Notes: a model not told the origin generated them from the letters alone. A stretch of DNA of 64,000 nucleotides from Microbispora sp. H11081 (GCF_012999535.1 NZ_JABBWV010000003.1:332439-396438), one strand, 5' to 3'; counted from the stretch's first letter, positions 51,701 through 61,050 are shown. Numbers and translations are program-made.

Positions 51701-52335
51701 TCGCCGAGGACTCGGTGCTGCTCCGGGAGGGACTGGCCGGCCTGCTGGAACGCTTCGGGCACGACGTCGCCGCCGCGGTGGGCGACGCGCCCGCGCTGGT
51801 CGCGGCCGTCGCCGAGCAGGCGCCGGACATCGTGATCGCGGATGTGCGCATGCCCCCCTGCTTCAGTGACGAGGGGCTGCGGGCCGTGCTGGAGTTGCGG
51901 GCGGCGCGGCCGTACCTGCCGGTGCTCGTGCTCAGCCAGTACGTCGAGCAGACCTACGCCGCCGAGTTGCTCGACCAGGCGGGCGCCGGCGGCGTCGGCT
52001 ACCTGCTGAAGGACCGGATCGGTGACGTCGCGCAGTTCGCCGCCGCGGTGACGACGGTCGCGGGCGGCGGCACGGTGATCGACCCGGAGGTGGTCCGGCA
52101 ACTGCTGCGGGGGCGAGGCGACCCGCTGGCCCGGCTCACGCCGCGCGAGCGCGAGGTCCTCTCCCTGGTCGCGGAGGGCCGCTCCAACGCCGCGATCGCG
52201 CGGGCGCTGTTCGTCTCAGACGCGGCAGTCGCCAAGCACATCGCGAGCATCCTCGCCAAGCTCGACCTGCCTCCGGACGCCGACGACCACCGGCGGGTGC
52301 TCGCCGTCCTCGCCTACCTGCGCGCCGCCGCGTGA
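51688..52335 (+). CDS. NarL-type response regulator
   Basis: This 215-residue protein has a receiver domain with acidic residues in IAEDSVLL, the phosphorylated Asp in DIVIADVRMPP, and a LuxR-type helix-turn-helix (LTPREREVLSLVAEGRSNAAIARALFVSDAAVAKHI). The GTG at 51688 overlaps the kinase gene by 13 bp, and its end overlaps the convergent DedA gene by 22 bp. It is the partner of the preceding kinase. Confidence 0.95.
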   Translation: MRVVIAEDSVLLREGLAGLLERFGHDVAAAVGDAPALVAAVAEQAPDIVIADVRMPPCFSDEGLRAVLELRAARPYLPVLVLSQYVEQTYAAELLDQAGAGGVGYLLKDRIGDVAQFAAAVTTVAGGGTVIDPEVVRQLLRGRGDPLARLTPREREVLSLVAEGRSNAAIARALFVSDAAVAKHIASILAKLDLPPDADDHRRVLAVLAYLRAAA

Positions 52336-52967
52336 GCGGGGGCCGGCGCCTGGGCGCGAGCCGTGACGGCGGGATCAGGCAGACGTCGCTGGACTGCGCC
52401 TCGTTTCCTGATCCATCTCACCAGCTCGACGACCAGGGTGATCGACAACACGATGCCGAGGCCGAGGAGCAGGCCCTTGATCGGGTCGTTCTCGAACGCC
52501 ATCCCGCCGAAGAAGCCGATCAGCCCTGAGTACACCGCCCACGAGGCCGCCGCGATCACGTCGAAGAGCGTGAACGAGCGCAGCGGATGCCGTACGGCGC
52601 CCATGGTGAGCGTGGTCGCGGTGCGCCCGCCGGGGATGTACCTGGCCACGACCAGGACGAGGCCGCCCCGCTCGGCCAGCGCGTTCCGCGCCCAGACGAA
52701 CGGCTTCTTCTCCCGCACCCTGCCCCCCGACCGGTAGCCGATCAGGTAGGAGACGTGGTCACCCGCGCACGCGCCGAGAGCCGCCACCACGATGACCAGG
52801 GCCAGGTTGGTCTCGCCCGACGCGGCGAACACCCCGGCGGTGATCACCGAGGTCTCCGCCGGCACGACAGGGAAGAACCCGTCGAGCAGTGCCAGGGCGA
52901 ACAGCGCCACGTACAACCAGGGCGACGACATCACCTGCTGAACCAGGTCGAGGACGGCGTGCGACAT
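52314..52967 (-). CDS. DedA-family membrane protein
   Basis: This 217-residue protein is a full DedA/SNARE-associated protein. Conserved segments are LLDGFFPVVPAETSVITAGVFA, AALGACAGDHVSYLIGYRSG and VVARYIPGGRTATTLTMGAVRHP (the F/Y-x-R-x-x-PG motif). Family members probably recycle undecaprenyl phosphate or phosphatidylethanolamine. The ATG at 52967 has GGAG upstream. A nested palindrome lies 55-76 bp before it. Confidence 0.9.
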   Translation of the reverse strand: MSHAVLDLVQQVMSSPWLYVALFALALLDGFFPVVPAETSVITAGVFAASGETNLALVIVVAALGACAGDHVSYLIGYRSGGRVREKKPFVWARNALAERGGLVLVVARYIPGGRTATTLTMGAVRHPLRSFTLFDVIAAASWAVYSGLIGFFGGMAFENDPIKGLLLGLGIVLSITLVVELVRWIRKRGAVQRRLPDPAVTARAQAPAPAHAAARR

Positions 52968-53021
52968 CAGCAGGACTCCGATCGTTGGACACCCGTACAC
53001 GGTGTCGGCCCGGGAGCATCG

Positions 53022-53043
53022 GGGACATCCGGGATGTCCCGGA
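53022..53043. promoter_or_regulatory. nested palindromes upstream of DedA gene
   Basis: GGGACATCC (53022-53030) and GGATGTCCC (53032-53040) are 9-bp inverted repeats around one G. TCCGGGA (53028-53034) and TCCCGGA (53037-53043) form a second, overlapping palindrome. Only one of the two hairpins can form at a time. Confidence 0.5.
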
Positions 53044-53203
53044 TCGGACGCGGAACGATCCCGTACGGGGATCAGGGCCGACGCCATGAAGGTAGGCGCC
53101 GCGCGGATCACGGCACATCGGACGAACGACGGGCGTCACCCCCTACTTTGGTCGCCCGAACTGTCCGGAAGTCAGGGTCTGGTGACGGGAGGCGCGGGCG
53201 GGA

Positions 53204-53728
53204 TCAGCGTGCGGAGACCGGTTGGGGGGCGGGCATGACGCGCCGGACCTGCTCGCGTACGCGGGGCGTGAGCTCGGCGGTCAGCGCCTTCTCCGTGGTC
53301 CGCAGCCGGTTGAGGGCGAGGGCGAGCGCGGTGCCCCAGAGCAGGTGTCCCGCCAGCAGCGCGGCCTGGCGTCCCACGCGGTCCTTCGGAACGGGCGGGT
53401 GCACGCCGATGCTCGGCGCCATCCCCTGGCAGCCGAAGTACCACACCAGCAACCCGTACGCCGTGCCGATCGGCACGGGCACCCGCTGACCGGCCGACAG
53501 CAGGCCGAGCACGGAGCCGCAGGAGGAGCCGAACGCGAAGTGCGCGATCGTCCCGAGCACGTTCTCGCCCCTCCTGGGCTTCTCACGCCCGGGAAAGGTC
53601 AGCCGCGCGAACCGCCGCGGCGGCGGCTCCTCCAGCACGCCGGCCCTGTCCGCCGCCATCAGCATCGCGCTGTACACGGCCGTCGCGAGCGCGCCGCCGA
53701 CGGCGCCGTTCACCAGGTTGCGCATCAT
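53204..53728 (-). CDS. hypothetical membrane protein
   Basis: This 174-residue protein begins MMRNLVNGAVGGALATAVYSAMLMAADRAGVLEEPPPR and has about four hydrophobic segments, with GTIAHFAFGSSCGSVLGLLSAG and LLAGHLLWGTALALALNRLR. It resembles the DUF1440/DUF6789-type small membrane proteins of actinobacteria; the function is unknown. It stands alone between two divergent or convergent neighbours. Confidence 0.7.
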   Translation of the reverse strand: MMRNLVNGAVGGALATAVYSAMLMAADRAGVLEEPPPRRFARLTFPGREKPRRGENVLGTIAHFAFGSSCGSVLGLLSAGQRVPVPIGTAYGLLVWYFGCQGMAPSIGVHPPVPKDRVGRQAALLAGHLLWGTALALALNRLRTTEKALTAELTPRVREQVRRVMPAPQPVSAR

Positions 53729-53827
53729 GTGGAGCCTCTTCCCACCCCCGCTGGATCACCCGCCCTCGCGGTGCCCCGTTCTCGGTAAACAATCAAGGCA
53801 GGTATGGCGCGGCCAGCCCATGAGCGG

Positions 53828-54781
53828 TCATTTCGGGACGATCGTAGTGAGCAGGTTGTCCCAGTCTGTGAGGAAGCGGTCGAGGTTGTAGCGGGCCAGC
53901 GCGGCGGCGCGGGCCGCCTTGCCTGCCTGTACGGCGAGCTCGGGCTCGTTGGCGAACCGGTCGAGGGCGCGCAGCAGGGTGGGCAGCTTGGTGGAGACGA
54001 TCCCGGCCTCCGGCGGCACCGCCTCCACAGCCTCGGTGGTGGCGAGCGCGACGATCGGCATGCCGATCATCATGGCCTCGATGAGCGACAGGCCGAGCGA
54101 GGTCCAGCGGTAGGGGTGCAGGTAGACCCGCCGTCTGGCCAGCTCGGCGTGCATGGCGGCCTGGGGGAGGTCCTCGAAGGTGACCATCTCCCGGTCCAGG
54201 CCGAGCTTGGACGGCAGGTTCGTCACCTTCATGCCGAACACGTCGAGCGGGGCCGTGGCGGCGAACGTGGGCAGCAGGTCGGTGCCCGCGACCCGCCAGC
54301 GCCTGATCGGCTCGTTGACGACCACGCCGGCGCGGGCCAGTTCGCCCGTGTACAGGTGGCCGGGGTCGACCACGCCGTGCTCGATCACGTGGGTCGGCGC
54401 GCTGCCGCAGTCCCAGAACAGGTCGTTGAAGTGGGTGACGTGGACGACCGGGATGTCGTCCCGGCCGGCCAGCGGGTGGCGGGTCCTGGGCACGTCCCCC
54501 GCCGGGGTGTTGTGCTCGACGTAGACGCCCGGCACCTCGCGCCCCAGCCATTCGCGGGCCAGGTCGATCTCGTGCGGCCGCTGGTAGACGACCAGGTCGA
54601 CGTCCTCGGCGGCGAACCGGTCGTACGGGACCTCCCGGGCGCCGGCGGGCCAGGGATAGGTGGCGGCCCGGCCGCGCCCGTCGGGGCCTCGGTCGGGGGT
54701 CAGCGGCACCAGATATTCGTGCTCCCCGTGCACGAAGGAGGTGGTCCACGAGCCGTGGACATGCCAGACCATGATCTTCAT
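53828..54781 (-). CDS. GT4-like glycosyltransferase
   Basis: This 317-residue GT-B enzyme begins MKIMVWHVHGSWTTSFVHGEHEYLVPL. It has VYVEHNTPAGDVPRTRHPLAG in the middle and a donor domain with HPYRWTSLGLSLIEAMMIGMPIVALATTEAVEAV (the E..G..E region of family GT4). GGGGAG lies 5 nt before the ATG at 54781. It lies downstream of gmhB on the same strand and is probably part of the heptose-glycan locus. Confidence 0.8.
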   Translation of the reverse strand: MKIMVWHVHGSWTTSFVHGEHEYLVPLTPDRGPDGRGRAATYPWPAGAREVPYDRFAAEDVDLVVYQRPHEIDLAREWLGREVPGVYVEHNTPAGDVPRTRHPLAGRDDIPVVHVTHFNDLFWDCGSAPTHVIEHGVVDPGHLYTGELARAGVVVNEPIRRWRVAGTDLLPTFAATAPLDVFGMKVTNLPSKLGLDREMVTFEDLPQAAMHAELARRRVYLHPYRWTSLGLSLIEAMMIGMPIVALATTEAVEAVPPEAGIVSTKLPTLLRALDRFANEPELAVQAGKAARAAALARYNLDRFLTDWDNLLTTIVPK

Positions 54782-54855
54782 CGCGTCGCTCCCCGTCCCT
54801 CGTCCTGCAGACCTCGCAACACCGCGCCTCCTGCCGCCTCACCCACCTGCCCCGG

Positions 54856-55416
54856 TCATGCCCCCTCATCCTCAGCTGTGAGCTGAACTCCCCCGAGCAC
54901 CAGGTCGACGGCGGCGGTGAGGTCGGCCGCCACCTCGGGGGCGGCCGCCACCTCCTCGGGCAGCGTCACCGGGGTCGGCACGAGGATGCCTCTCGCGCCG
55001 GCGGCGCGGGCCGCCGCCATGTCCCTGCCGATGTCGCCGATCACCACGCAGTCCTCGGGAGGAACGCCGAGCCGCCGGGCCGCGCGCAGCACGAGGCCGG
55101 GCGCGGGTTTGCGGCAGTCGCAGCGGTGGCCGTCGTCGTGCGGGCAGACCTCCCACACGTCGAACGGGCCGAGCAGGGCGTCCACCCGGTCGTTCACGGC
55201 CTGGAGGGCATCCGGGGCGATGAGGCCCTTGGCCACTCCCGACTGGTTGGTCACGACCCCGATCGCGATGCCCGCCGCGCGGAGCCGCGCGAGCGCCTCC
55301 CCGGCCCCCGGGACGGGCTCGACGCGCTCGGGATCGGAGTTGTACGGGACGTCGATGATGAGCGTTCCGTCACGGTCGAAGAGCACCGCGGCGGGCCTGC
55401 GGACGGGATCGTGCAC
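54856..55416 (-). CDS. gmhB: D-glycero-D-manno-heptose 1,7-bisphosphate phosphatase
   Basis: This 186-residue HAD-family phosphatase removes the C7 phosphate from heptose bisphosphate. Motifs are VLFDRDGTL (nucleophile), VVTNQSGVAKG, the zinc loop CPHDDGHRCDCRKP, typical of GmhB and histidinol-phosphate phosphatases, and GDIGRDMAAARAAG. The GTG at 55416 is chosen because GGAGG lies 7 nt upstream. It stands divergent from the carbamoyltransferase gene; gmhA and hldE of the same pathway are 5-7 kb away. Confidence 0.9.
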   Translation of the reverse strand: MHDPVRRPAAVLFDRDGTLIIDVPYNSDPERVEPVPGAGEALARLRAAGIAIGVVTNQSGVAKGLIAPDALQAVNDRVDALLGPFDVWEVCPHDDGHRCDCRKPAPGLVLRAARRLGVPPEDCVVIGDIGRDMAAARAAGARGILVPTPVTLPEEVAAAPEVAADLTAAVDLVLGGVQLTAEDEGA

Positions 55417-55469
55417 GGGCGACCTCCAGTGCGAATCGCCCGCCGGGCTACCCCGGGGACAAAGAGGCA

Positions 55470-55482
55470 AACACCGGGTGTT
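55470..55482. promoter_or_regulatory. operator-like palindrome between gmhB and carbamoyltransferase
   Basis: AACACC and GGTGTT (6-bp inverted repeats around one G) lie in a low-GC region between the two divergent arms of the glycan locus. It is a candidate shared operator. Confidence 0.4.
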
Positions 55483-55602
55483 AGTTACACAGAGTAGCAA
55501 TTATTGAGTGCATCACCCATTCACGTCGAGTTCTCCATAAAGCAGTGTTTAGGAGCGCTTCTCTCGGTAACCAGACCTCCACTGCGCAACGGAGGGAAAC
55601 CG

Positions 55603-57243
55603 ATGCGGTTCTTGGGGATAAACGCGATCTTCCATGATCCGGCCGCCGCGCTGGTCGTGGATGGTCAGGTGATCGCCGCAGCGGAGGAGGAGCGCTTCAG
55701 CCGTCGCAAGCACGGCAAACGTCCCGTCCCGTTCTCCGCCTGGGAACTGCCCGAACTGGCCGCCGCGTGGTGCCTCGAACAGGCCGGACTGCGGCCGGAG
55801 GACCTCGACGGCGTCGCCTACTCCTACGATCCCGCGCTCGTGGTGCCCGGGGGCCCGGGCCAGGACGAGCGCTGGGAGGACCTGCGCACCGGTTTCGCCC
55901 GTCGCGCGCCGCACTTCCTGGCCACCGCGCTGCCGGGTCTCGACTCCGCCCAGGTGCGGTTCGTCCCCCACCACATCGCGCACGCCGCGTCGGCCGGGCT
56001 GGCCGCGCCGTACCGCGAGTCGGCGGTGCTGGTCTGCGACGGCCGCGGCGAGGCCGTCTCGCACCTCGCCGGGCACTACCGGGACGGCGAGCTGACCATC
56101 CTCGCGAGCCAGGCGCTGCCGCACTCCCTCGGGCTCATGTACGAGGACCTCACCGAGCACCTCGGCTTCCTCAGGTCGAGCGACGAGTACAAGGTGATGG
56201 CCCTCGCCTCCTACGGCGAGCCGCGCTTCCTGCGCGAGATGCGCGAGCTGATCTACCCGACGGGCGACGGGGGCTTCCGGGTCGAGCCGATCGACTGGAA
56301 CGTCCACGCCAAGGCGCTCGGCAAGGGCGAGAAGTGGACGCGCGACCACGCCGACCTCGCCGCGAGCGTCCAGATCCGCCTGGAGGAGGTGCTGCTCGAC
56401 CTCGCTAAATGGCTGCACGAGCGGACCGGCGCCCGGTATCTCACGATGGCGGGAGGCGTGGCGCTCAACTGCGTGGCCAACACCCGGTTGTTCGCGGAGG
56501 GCCCGTTCGAGGAGGTGTGGGTGCAGCCCGCGGCGGGCGACTCGGGCACCGCGCTCGGGGGAGCGCTGCATCTCGCGCAGGCGAGCGGCGACCCCGTCGC
56601 CCCGATGCCCGGCGCCGACCTCGGCCGCGGCTGGAGCGACGAGGAACTGGGCGCGTGGCTCGACGTGGCGCGGGTGCCGTACGAGCGCCCCGCCGACCTC
56701 GCCGCGACCGTCGCCGCCGAACTCGCCGCCGACCGCGTGATCGCCTGGTTCCAGGGACGCGCCGAGTACGGCCCCCGCGCCCTCGGCCGCCGGTCGCTGC
56801 TCGCCCACCCCGGCAACCCCCGCAACACCGAGCGGCTCAACGACGTGAAGGGCCGCGAGCAGTTCCGCCCGATCGCCCCGATGGTGCTCGCGGAACGCGC
56901 CTCCTCGATCTTCGGCAGGGGCCCGATGCCGAGTCCCTACATGCTGTTCGTCCACGACGTGCGGCCGGAGTGGCGCGACCGGATCCCCGCGGTCGTGCAC
57001 GTCGACGGCACGGCCAGGATCCAGAGCGTCGAACGCGGGCGAGACCCGCTGCTGGCCCGGCTGCTCGAGGAGTTCGAGGCCCGCACCGGGCTGCCCGTGG
57101 TGGTCAACACGAGCCTCAACACGGCCGGCCGTCCCATGGTCGACGACCCCCGCGACGCGCTGGAGTGCTTCGGCTCCGCCCCGGTGGACGTGCTCGTCCT
57201 CGGTCCATACGTCGTACGCAGGGGGGCGGTGTTCGCCGGATGA
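55603..57243 (+). CDS. NodU/CmcH-family carbamoyltransferase
   Basis: This 546-residue enzyme transfers carbamoyl from carbamoyl phosphate to a hydroxyl, usually of a sugar. The N-terminal Kae1-like half has FLGINAIFHDPAAALVVDG and HHIAHAASAG (metal ligands), and the C-terminal half has WFQGRAEYGPRALGRRSLLAHP. GGAGGG lies 6 nt before the ATG at 55603. It is the first gene of a run of eight on the plus strand (overlapping starts and stops), so it likely carbamoylates the heptose glycan. Confidence 0.9.
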   Translation: MRFLGINAIFHDPAAALVVDGQVIAAAEEERFSRRKHGKRPVPFSAWELPELAAAWCLEQAGLRPEDLDGVAYSYDPALVVPGGPGQDERWEDLRTGFARRAPHFLATALPGLDSAQVRFVPHHIAHAASAGLAAPYRESAVLVCDGRGEAVSHLAGHYRDGELTILASQALPHSLGLMYEDLTEHLGFLRSSDEYKVMALASYGEPRFLREMRELIYPTGDGGFRVEPIDWNVHAKALGKGEKWTRDHADLAASVQIRLEEVLLDLAKWLHERTGARYLTMAGGVALNCVANTRLFAEGPFEEVWVQPAAGDSGTALGGALHLAQASGDPVAPMPGADLGRGWSDEELGAWLDVARVPYERPADLAATVAAELAADRVIAWFQGRAEYGPRALGRRSLLAHPGNPRNTERLNDVKGREQFRPIAPMVLAERASSIFGRGPMPSPYMLFVHDVRPEWRDRIPAVVHVDGTARIQSVERGRDPLLARLLEEFEARTGLPVVVNTSLNTAGRPMVDDPRDALECFGSAPVDVLVLGPYVVRRGAVFAG

Positions 57244-58256
57244 CGGCTGAGATGACCCGGGAGAAGAACACGGCTCCCACCGGGGAGCCGCACCGGGAGA
57301 CGGGAGCGGCCGTGACGGTCGTCATCCCCACGATCGGCCGGCCGAGCCTGGCCGCCACGGTCGCCGCCGTGGAGCCGGGACCCGAGGTGATCGTGGTGGA
57401 CGACAGGTCGGGGCGGAGCGGCCGGGAGCCGCTGCCGGTCCCCGATCGCGTACGCGTGCTCAGGTCGGGCGGCCGGGGGCCCGCCGCCGCGCGCAACGCC
57501 GGGTGGCGGGCCGCGACGACGCCGTGGGTGGTGTTCCTCGACGACGACGTGGTGCCCGGCCCCGGCTGGGCCCGCGCGCTGGCGGAGGACCTCGCCCGCC
57601 TGCCCGGGAACGTCGGCGGCAGCCAGGGGCGGCTGGAGGCGCCGCTGCCCGAGGGCCGCCGCCCCACCGACGCCGAGCGCAACACCGCCGGCCTGGCCGG
57701 CGCGGACTGGATCACCGCCGACATGGCGTACCGCAGGACCGCCCTGGAGGCGACCGGCGGGTTCGACGAGCGTTTCCCCGGGGCGTACCGCGAGGACGCC
57801 GACCTCGCGCTGCGGATGGAGCGCGCCGGGTTCTCGCTGGTCAAGGGGGAGCGGCTGACCCGTCATCCGGTGCGCGACGACGGCTTCTGGTCCAGCGTGC
57901 GTTTCCAGCGCGGCAACGCGTCGGACGCGCTCATGCGCTGGGCGCACGGCCGCGACTGGCGGGCGGCGATCGGCGGCCACCCCGGCAGGCTCGGGCGGCA
58001 CGCCGTCACCACCGGCATGGGCCTGCTCGCGCTCACGCTGGCCGTCACCGGGGGCCGCGGGAGGCGGCTCGCCGCCGTCGCGGGGCTCGGGTGGCTCGGC
58101 CTCGCCGCCGAGTTCGCCTGGGCGCGCGTCGCCCCTGGCCCGCGCACCCCGGAGGAGATCCTGCGCATGGCCGTGACCAGCGTGGTCATCCCACCGATGG
58201 CCTGCGCCCACCGGATCAGGGGCGAGATCGCGGTCCGGACGGGGCGGCGCCCGTGA
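57240..58256 (+). CDS. GT2 family glycosyltransferase
   Basis: This 338-residue GT-A enzyme has VTVVIPTIGRPSL, VVFLDDDVVPGPGW (DxD motif) and FDERFPGAYREDADLALRMERAGFSLV (acceptor-side ED motif). Two or so hydrophobic segments near the C-terminus (AVTTGMGLLALTLAVTG, LAAVAGLGWLGLAAEF) suggest membrane attachment. The ATG overlaps the preceding stop (ATGA). Donor and acceptor are unknown. Confidence 0.85.
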   Translation: MTAEMTREKNTAPTGEPHRETGAAVTVVIPTIGRPSLAATVAAVEPGPEVIVVDDRSGRSGREPLPVPDRVRVLRSGGRGPAAARNAGWRAATTPWVVFLDDDVVPGPGWARALAEDLARLPGNVGGSQGRLEAPLPEGRRPTDAERNTAGLAGADWITADMAYRRTALEATGGFDERFPGAYREDADLALRMERAGFSLVKGERLTRHPVRDDGFWSSVRFQRGNASDALMRWAHGRDWRAAIGGHPGRLGRHAVTTGMGLLALTLAVTGGRGRRLAAVAGLGWLGLAAEFAWARVAPGPRTPEEILRMAVTSVVIPPMACAHRIRGEIAVRTGRRP

Positions 58257-59305
58257 TCGGGACCGCCCTGGTGGTGCGGCCCGACAACGCGGGCGACGTC
58301 CTGCTCGCGGGGCCCGCCGTGCGCGCCGTCGCCGCGGGGGCGCGAGAGGTCGTCATGCTCGCCGGTCCGTACGGCAAGGCCGCGGCGCGACTGCTGCCCG
58401 GCGTCGACCGCGTCCTGGAGTGGCGCGCCCCGTGGATCGACCCGGACCGGCCGCCGATGACCTCCGACCACGCGGCCCGCCTGGTGGAGCAGGTCCGCGC
58501 CGTCGGCCCGGACGTGGCCGTGATCTTCACGTCCTTCCACCAGTCGGCGCTGCCGACGGCCCTGCTGTTGCGGCTGGCCGGGGTGCCGCGGATCGCCGCG
58601 ATCAGCGAGGACTACCCCGGCTCCCTGCTCGACGTGCGGCACGTGGTGGACGAGGGCGTGGACGTGCCCGAGCCGGAGCGGATGCTCGGTCTCGCCCGCG
58701 CGGCCGGCTTCGACCTGCCGCCGGGCGACGACGGGCGGCTCGCCGTACGCGGGCCGCTGCCGGACGTGGAGCACCTCACCGGCCCGCCCGGCTACGTGGT
58801 CGTGCACCCCGGCACGACCGCGCCGGCCAGGGCCTGGCCCGCCGAGCGGTGGGCCGGGGCGGTCGAGGCGCTGCTGGCCGCGGGGGAGCGGGTCGTCGTC
58901 ACCGGCAGCCCGGGGGAGCGGGCGCTGACCGCGCTGGTCTCCGGCCCCGCCCTCGATCTCGGCGGGGCGACCACGTTCGGGGAGCTCGCCGCCGTGCTGG
59001 CCGGGGCGTCCGCCGTGGTGGCCGCCAACACCGGGCCCGCCCACCTCGCGGCCGCGGTCGGCACGCCCGTGGTCAGCCTGTTCGCGCCGGTCGTGCCCGC
59101 CGCCAGGTGGGCGCCGTACGGCGTGCCCACGGTGGTGCTCGGCGACCAGGACGCGCCGTGCCGGGGGAGCAGGGCGCGGATCTGCCCCGTGCCCGGCCAT
59201 CCGTGCCTGACGGCGGTCGGCGGCGAGCAGGTCGTGGACGCCGTACGCGGCCTCGCCGCGGCGCGGGTGACGCTGGGCGCGGCGGTGAAGGAGGGGGTGC
59301 CATGA
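58253..59305 (+). CDS. GT9 family (heptosyltransferase-like) glycosyltransferase
   Basis: This 350-residue GT-B enzyme is of the ADP-heptose transferase family (WaaC/WaaF type). The N-terminus VIGTALVVRPDNAGDVLLAGPAVRAV has the D-GD-loop of the family, and the C-terminal half has YVVVHPGTTAPARAWPAERWA and ANTGPAHLAAAVGTPVVSLFAP. In Gram-negatives these add heptose to the LPS core. The GTG at 58253 overlaps the preceding stop (GTGA). It should use the ADP-heptose made by hldE in this operon. Confidence 0.9.
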   Translation: MIGTALVVRPDNAGDVLLAGPAVRAVAAGAREVVMLAGPYGKAAARLLPGVDRVLEWRAPWIDPDRPPMTSDHAARLVEQVRAVGPDVAVIFTSFHQSALPTALLLRLAGVPRIAAISEDYPGSLLDVRHVVDEGVDVPEPERMLGLARAAGFDLPPGDDGRLAVRGPLPDVEHLTGPPGYVVVHPGTTAPARAWPAERWAGAVEALLAAGERVVVTGSPGERALTALVSGPALDLGGATTFGELAAVLAGASAVVAANTGPAHLAAAVGTPVVSLFAPVVPAARWAPYGVPTVVLGDQDAPCRGSRARICPVPGHPCLTAVGGEQVVDAVRGLAAARVTLGAAVKEGVP

Positions 59306-60495
59306 GGATCGCCCTCATCTCCGAGCACGCCAGCCCGCTGGCGGCCCTCGGCGGTGTGGACGCGGGCGGGCAGAACGTGCACGTCGCGGCGCTGGCCCTG
59401 GCTCTGGCCGAGCGGGGCAACGACGTCGTCGTGCACACGCGGCGCACCTGCCCCGGCCAGCCGTGCGCCGTGCCCATGGCCCCGGGCGTCACCGTCGAGC
59501 ACGTGCCGGCCGGCCCGGCGGAGCCGCTGCCCAAGGACGAACTGCTGCCGTACATGGCGGAGTTCGGCGCCCACCTGGCCCGTGCGTGGAAGACCGAGCC
59601 GCCCGACGTGGCGCACGCGCACTTCTGGATGAGCGGCCTCGCCACGCTGACGGCGGCGGAGCCGCTCGGGATTCCGGTCGTGCAGACCTACCACGCGCTC
59701 GGCACGGTGAAGCGGCGCTGGCAGGGCGAGGCCGACACCAGCCCGCCGAGCCGGATCGCGATCGAGCGCGACATCGGCCGCCGTGCGGTCGCGGTCGTCG
59801 CCACCTGCTCCGACGAGGTGCGCGAGCTCGTCGCGATGGGCGTGCCGCGCGACCGGATCGCGGTCGTGCCGTGCGGCGTCGACCTCGGCCTGTTCCGGCC
59901 CGACGGTCCCGCGTTCCCCCGCGGCGACCGGCCGAGGGTGCTGAGCATCGGCCGCCTGGTGCCGCGCAAGGGGGTGGACACCGTCGTCAGGGCCCTGCGG
60001 CAGGTGCCGCGCGCCGAGCTCGTCATCGCGGGCGGCGACCCTGGCGACGAGGAGAGCGTGCGGCTGCGCACGCTGGCCCGCGATCTCGGCCTGGGCGACC
60101 GGGTCCGGCTGATCGGCAGCGTGCGCAGGGCGGAGGTGCCGGGCCTCATGCGCTCGGCCGACGTGCTGGTCACCGTGCCGTGGTACGAGCCGTTCGGCAT
60201 CGTGCCCGTGGAGGCCATGGCCTGCGGGGTGCCGGTGATCGCCTCGGCGGTCGGCGGCCATCTCGACACCGTCGCGGAACGCGGTGTGCTCGTGCCGCCC
60301 CGGCGGCCGCGCGCGCTGTCCCGCGCGCTCGCCGACCTGCTGACCAGGCCCGGCCTGCGGGCCGCGCTGTCGGCCGCGGGGGTCCGGTGGGCCAGGGCCC
60401 GCTACGGCTGGCCCGGGATCGCCGAGCAGACCGAGTCCGTCTACCGAAACCTGGCCGGCGGGCGCCTGGGCGCGCTCGCCGCCGCGGAAGGCTGA
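59302..60495 (+). CDS. GT4 family glycosyltransferase
   Basis: This 397-residue GT-B enzyme resembles the sucrose-phosphate synthase/MshA-like branch. Its N-terminus has MRIALISEHASPLAALGGVDAGGQNVHVAALA, and the donor domain has VLSIGRLVPRKGVDTVVRAL and YEPFGIVPVEAMACGVPVIASAVGG. The first gene product of this type in LPS-like loci often adds a hexose. The ATG overlaps the preceding stop (ATGA). Confidence 0.85.
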   Translation: MRIALISEHASPLAALGGVDAGGQNVHVAALALALAERGNDVVVHTRRTCPGQPCAVPMAPGVTVEHVPAGPAEPLPKDELLPYMAEFGAHLARAWKTEPPDVAHAHFWMSGLATLTAAEPLGIPVVQTYHALGTVKRRWQGEADTSPPSRIAIERDIGRRAVAVVATCSDEVRELVAMGVPRDRIAVVPCGVDLGLFRPDGPAFPRGDRPRVLSIGRLVPRKGVDTVVRALRQVPRAELVIAGGDPGDEESVRLRTLARDLGLGDRVRLIGSVRRAEVPGLMRSADVLVTVPWYEPFGIVPVEAMACGVPVIASAVGGHLDTVAERGVLVPPRRPRALSRALADLLTRPGLRAALSAAGVRWARARYGWPGIAEQTESVYRNLAGGRLGALAAAEG

Positions 60496-60498
60496 GCG

Positions 60499-61050
60499 AT
60501 GCATCCTCATCTGGCCCGGCTGAGCACCGCGCTGACGGCGGTGGACACGGAGACGCCGAAGATCCACGCCTGGGGTTACAAGCTCGCAGCGGTGCTCGTC
60601 GGCGGCGGGCGGCTGCTCGCGTGCGGGAACGGCGGCTCCGCCGCCGAGGCGCAGCACCTGACGGCGGAGCTCGTCGGGCGCTACCGCGCCGACCGCCGGC
60701 CGTACGCCGCGATCCCGCTGCACGGGGACACCTCGTCGCTGACCGCCATCGGCAACGACTTCGGCCTGGCGGAGCTGTACGCGCGGCAGGTGCGGGCGCA
60801 CGGCAGGCCAGGCGACGTGCTGCTGTGCCTGTCGACCAGCGGGACGAGCCGCAACGTGACCGAGGCGGCCGAGGCGGGGCGCCAGTGCGGCCTCACGACC
60901 TGGGCGCTGACGGGCCCGGGCCCGAACCCGCTGGCCGAGGTGTGCGACGAGGCCCTGACCGTGCCCGCGGACGACACCGCGACCATCCAGGAGGTGCATC
61001 TCACGGTGATCCACATGCTCTGTGACGTGATCGAGAAGGCGGTCGTGTGA
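60499..61050 (+). CDS. gmhA: D-sedoheptulose 7-phosphate isomerase
   Basis: This 183-residue SIS-domain enzyme converts sedoheptulose 7-phosphate to D-glycero-D-manno-heptose 7-phosphate, the first step to ADP-heptose. It has RLLACGNGGSAAEAQHLTAELVGRY, the GDTSSLTAIGNDFG loop and CLSTSGTSRNV. It begins 4 bp after the glycosyltransferase and overlaps hldE by 4 bp (GTGA). Confidence 0.95.
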   Translation: MHPHLARLSTALTAVDTETPKIHAWGYKLAAVLVGGGRLLACGNGGSAAEAQHLTAELVGRYRADRRPYAAIPLHGDTSSLTAIGNDFGLAELYARQVRAHGRPGDVLLCLSTSGTSRNVTEAAEAGRQCGLTTWALTGPGPNPLAEVCDEALTVPADDTATIQEVHLTVIHMLCDVIEKAVV

